Assembly: GCA_030154385.1 (NCBI GenBank)
Contig: JASKJZ010000079.1
Location: 1-9,086 of the forward strand
Source of the DNA: Clostridiales bacterium
Lineage (GTDB): Bacteria; Bacillota_A; Clostridia; Lachnospirales; Lachnospiraceae
Direction: 5' to 3'
DNA: 9,086 nucleotides
The notes beneath the pieces were generated by a model, which saw nothing but the letters and a program-made list of their open reading frames with translations, made no database searches and was not told the origin of the DNA. The position numbers and the translations under genes were made by a program. Position 1 is the stretch's first letter. Each line of letters opens with the position of its first letter. Of the stretch, positions 6,957 through 9,086 are shown one piece after another.

Positions 6957-7010
6957 ATTCTACGAAAGGATATCATGTATTTATAAGAATTTTATAAGGA
7001 TTTATAAAAA
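6957..7010 (-). promoter_or_regulatory. Promoter with three direct repeats, traX-like/two-component operon
   Basis: Three copies of TTTATAA start at 6980, 6991 and 7001 (TTTATAAGAA, TTTATAAGGA, TTTATAAAAA on the plus strand), spaced 11 and 10 bases. On the leftward strand a good -10, TAGAAT (6962-6957), sits 17 bases from a poor -35, TATAAA (6985-6980), which is the nearest repeat. A weak -35 overlapped by 10-11 bp direct repeats is the usual layout for activation by an OmpR-family regulator. The predicted leader is very short (about 12 bases), so the exact start is uncertain. Confidence 0.5.
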
Positions 7011-7039
7011 ATGGGATACCCTCCGATATCCCACTTTTT
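7006..7039 (-). terminator. Rho-independent terminator of the DUF2202 gene
   Basis: Reading leftward, GTGGGATA (7034-7027), loop TCGGAGGG and TATCCCA (7018-7012) form the stem, followed by six T (7011-7006). The A run before the stem can pair with the T run, as is usual in such terminators. It begins 14 bases after the DUF2202 stop. Its T tract overlaps the third TTTATAA repeat. Confidence 0.8.
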
Positions 7040-7053
7040 CAGCCTATTCTTCT

Positions 7054-7716
7054 TTATTCATTTGTTGTAAGCAAGCAGCTTTGCCCACATGTACCATTTT
7101 GACGATTTGTATTCGCTCCTCTTCCATTTCTCCTGGCCGAGCTTTGCTCATTTCCAGTTGTACCACGCCCGTTTCCATAGGTACAGACATTGTCACTGTT
7201 TCCTGTTTGGCGTTCAAAAGCCGCTAAATGCCGTTTGGATGCATCTCTTAGAGCAGTAAATACATCCTTCACATCTTCTGGCAATGCTTCCTCTAAAAAA
7301 GTATCATACATTGCAATGTTATTTTGTTCTGCTGTGATTCCCGCAAGATATACTTCATCTAAGGAACTTGGTACGATAGCAAGACTTGCATAGTCTTTAC
7401 TTGGAATCGTAACTCCATATTCTTCAAACAGCGGCGTCAATAATGCAACATGTGTTTCTTCCGCCCGAATGATATTAGAAAATGGTCTTGCCACTCCATA
7501 AGTTGCCATAATCGCATCATATTCTGCCAATGCCAAATTTTCATCTTCCATCGCGTAGGTGAGCATATCTTCCAGTGTATAGCTGGAATCTTGTTTAGCT
7601 GCCACCGCTCCAAGATTTGACTCTGCTGCATAAGCTGTTGAGCCGGTTAAAAGTCCAATTCCCATGAAACCTACTGCAAATAAAGCGGTTACGTTACGTT
7701 TTAATTCCTTCTTCAT
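7054..7716 (-). CDS. Secreted ferritin-like DUF2202 protein
   Basis: This 220-residue protein has an N-terminal signal peptide (MKKELKRNVT, hydrophobic core, likely cut after AYA at residue 30) and a ferritin-like helical bundle of the DUF2202 family (PF09968). Possible metal ligands in the expected helical spacing are Glu65 (LALAEYD), the ExxH of AEETH (Glu86, His89), Glu130 (ITAEQN) and His163 (KRHLAAF); this assignment is by eye. The last 50 residues are low-complexity, rich in Gly, Asn, Arg and Gln, with three Cys (178, 210, 214). The family's function is not established. I chose the ATG at 7716 because AAGGAGA (7732-7726) lies nine bases upstream; a longer frame from a TTG at 7734 runs through that ribosome site. 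It is a single-gene unit with its own terminator. Confidence 0.88.
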   Translation of the reverse strand: MKKELKRNVTALFAVGFMGIGLLTGSTAYAAESNLGAVAAKQDSSYTLEDMLTYAMEDENLALAEYDAIMATYGVARPFSNIIRAEETHVALLTPLFEEYGVTIPSKDYASLAIVPSSLDEVYLAGITAEQNNIAMYDTFLEEALPEDVKDVFTALRDASKRHLAAFERQTGNSDNVCTYGNGRGTTGNEQSSARRNGRGANTNRQNGTCGQSCLLTTNE

Positions 7717-7757
7717 ATTCAACATCTCCTTCAAAAATTCAATTTGTTTTTGTTTAC

Positions 7758-7768
7758 ATCCTTAGGAT
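7758..7768. repeat. Short palindrome upstream of the DUF2202 gene
   Basis: ATCCTTAGGAT is a 5-base inverted repeat around one central base, flanked by TGTTT on one side and AAAACA on the other, which extend the symmetry imperfectly. It lies between the candidate promoter and the ribosome site and could be an operator. Confidence 0.25.
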
Positions 7769-7787
7769 ACAAAACAATTATGGTTGA

Positions 7788-7816
7788 ATTATGAATGGAT
7801 TCTCTTATACCGTAAA
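7788..7816 (-). promoter_or_regulatory. Weak promoter candidate for the DUF2202 gene
   Basis: On the leftward strand TTTACG (7816-7811) and CATAAT (7793-7788) are 17 bases apart. A second CATAAT lies at 7782-7777 without a good -35. The site overlaps the last codons of the chemoreceptor remnant. I see no terminator between that remnant and the DUF2202 gene, so readthrough is also possible. Confidence 0.3.
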
Positions 7817-8882
7817 TTTTTCAACTGCAATATTTAGTTTTTGCGTTCCGTTCTTTGTATCTTCGGTTCGTTCCAAAACATCCGCCGCACTTTCCGAAAT
7901 GGATACCGCCTTTTTTGCGATAAAATCAGATCCTTGCGCTGCTTCATTTATCGTAATTGCAATTTCTCCAAAGCTTTGCAGCATTCTTTCAATGGAGCCA
8001 AGTTACCTTCACCTCGGAAATAATATCACGCAGATTGGCTAAAAATAGATTCACGCTATCCGCTAAATCCCCAATCTCATTTCTCTCTTTTAACTGAATA
8101 CTCTGTGTCAAATCTCCGCCGTTTTGTACAAGCTCAGTCAATTTTTTTTGCATTTTCTTAACAGGAGGTATGATAATCGCAATGACGCGGAGACTCATAA
8201 CCATCGTAATGAATAAGGCAACTGCAAAAACAATCAATAAAATATTACGGGATAATATGTACTCTTTGTTACCCTCCTCACTGATTTTGTTAATATTATC
8301 AATATTTGCTTCCACCATGTCACTCGTCTTAATCACTAACGTATCATAGGCTACCTTCGCCTGCATGGCATTGTACTGTAAGGCCTGCATTTTATCAGTT
8401 TTACTTAATTTAATCAGTTCCTCATGTTTGGTAAGATAGCTTCCCCACTGCGCATAGAGCTGATTGATAACTGGCTTTAAATCATCCGTTACAACTTTTC
8501 GATACGCATCAAAGGTCACTTCAATTTGCTTTCCCAGCACATCCATTTTTGTCTCTTCCGCATCCATAACCTTTGTCTGATCTGCAACCACATGGTTATA
8601 TTCCTGGAGACGGTATTGAAGAATACTGCTACTTAACAGATATGCATAGTTTAACTGTGATACTCTCTCCTCCGATATCCTCGTAGAAAATTGATTGATA
8701 ACATTTAATTCCATAATTGAAAATATCGAAATAACACCTGTTACAAGGAGTAGAACCAAGCTTGTTAAGAGCAAACGCATCCGGATTGTCATTTTCGGTA
8801 ATCTTACCTTCCTCCTCACACTCCGGGGTGGTTTTTTCACTTTGATATCCGGCATCTTTTTATCCTTTTTTAATCGCTTCAT
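7805..8882 (-). pseudogene. Methyl-accepting chemotaxis protein, internally deleted and frameshifted
   Basis: The first part (8882-7989, 297 residues) is a chemoreceptor N-terminus. It has a basic cytoplasmic tail (1-35), a membrane segment (36-57), a helical sensor region like the four-helix-bundle MCP domain, a second membrane segment (212-237) and HAMP (238-290, with GDLTQSIQLKERNEIGDLADS). It then reads ISEVKVTWLH and stops. In the +1 frame, from about 7999 to the TAA at 7805, the sequence reads GSIERMLQSFGEIAITINEA and so on to NIAVEKFTV, which is the usual C-terminal 64 residues of clostridial chemoreceptors. The central hairpin tip (NLLALNAAIEAARAGE-type motif) that contacts CheA and CheW is absent, about 200 residues by comparison with typical family length. 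The product cannot signal. The start at 8882 has ribosome site AAGGAGGG. A sugar permease remnant ends 43 bases upstream. Confidence 0.87.
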
Positions 8883-8925
8883 GGCAATCCCTCCTTGTAA
8901 AAAATCTATTTTGGAACGTAGCTGA

Positions 8926-9086
8926 TTACACCTTCGATTTTGATTTGGAGTATACATCAAACGCAACGGCTGCCAGTAAAACAAATCCCTTTATGGATTG
9001 CTGCCAATCAATACTAACTCCCAAAATGGACATACCATTATTTACTTGAGAGTTAAAAGTTCTCTCTCTAAATTTATTTATTTCAG
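8926..9086 (-). pseudogene. C-terminal fragment of a galactose/ribose-type ABC permease (MglC-like)
   Basis: Leftward codons ending at the TAA (8928-8926) read NNGMSILGVSIDWQQSIKG, then FVLLAAVAFDVYSKSKSKV. NNGMS-LG-----WQQ-IKG followed by a final membrane helix and a DVYSK tail is the C-terminus of MglC/RbsC-family sugar permeases. The residues before it (INKFRERTFNSQ) are polar and charged, where intact members have a hydrophobic helix leading into NNGM, and no other frame supplies that helix. The gene is therefore probably truncated or rearranged near 9046, though the window ends too soon to be certain. It lies in the same direction as the decayed chemoreceptor and 43 bases before it, as in a former sugar-uptake and chemotaxis operon. 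Confidence 0.65.

Noticed and set aside
7791..8042. Rightward open frame of 83 codons over the chemoreceptor tail
   Set aside because: It is the antisense shadow of the chemoreceptor C-terminal fragment, which matches the family in the leftward +1 frame.
8883..8984. Chemoreceptor start at 8984 instead of 8882
   Set aside because: The longer frame overlaps the permease C-terminus in another frame and lacks a ribosome site. AAGGAGGG sits at the right distance from the ATG at 8882.

Overview
The window is AT-rich DNA with Firmicutes-type expression signals: strong AGGAGG-like ribosome binding sites, sigma-A promoters and hairpin/T-run terminators. The gene families present (a TrpXYZ-like ABC importer, a Gram-positive TraX-like membrane protein, a secreted DUF2202 protein, a 4HB/HAMP chemoreceptor and an MglC-type permease) suggest a motile anaerobic clostridium, probably Lachnospiraceae. 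This assignment is inferred from protein families, not from a marker gene.

Left part (1-1060). A strong leftward promoter (80-108) serves a gene whose first four codons lie at 1-13. Next to it is a leftward toxin-antitoxin pair. A 55-residue VbhA-like antitoxin (830-997) carries the TxxxEG inhibitory motif and is followed one base later by a class I Fic AMP-transferase (214-828) with an intact HPFREGNGRVQR motif.

Centre (1060-4050). A rightward three-gene ABC importer operon encodes a lipoprotein binding protein (1188-2174), a membrane permease (2275-3207) and an ATPase (3208-4002). It has a clear sigma-A promoter, an operator-like inverted repeat over the start site, a leader hairpin, a stable hairpin between the first two genes and a bidirectional terminator at the end. 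The family imports amino acids or related small molecules; the substrate here is unknown.

Right-centre (4046-7010). A leftward operon encodes a TraX-like multi-pass membrane protein (6090-6938), an OmpR-type response regulator (5392-6054) and its sensor kinase (4046-5404). Its promoter region holds three TTTATAA direct repeats at 10-11 bp pitch, placed over a weak -35. This is the layout expected if the regulator activates its own operon.

Right part (7006-9086). A leftward secreted ferritin-like DUF2202 protein (7054-7716) has its own terminator. Upstream of it is a degraded chemoreceptor (7805-8882). It keeps both membrane segments, the sensor bundle, HAMP and the last 64 residues, but has lost the signalling tip and is frameshifted at the join. 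At the window edge are the last residues of a galactose/ribose-type permease (8926-9086), itself apparently truncated or rearranged.

I see no tRNA, rRNA, CRISPR array, insertion sequence or phage gene. Most of the window is ordinary clostridial chromosome. The points worth attention are the small antitoxin gene, the TraX/two-component operon with its repeats, and the decayed chemoreceptor/permease locus.
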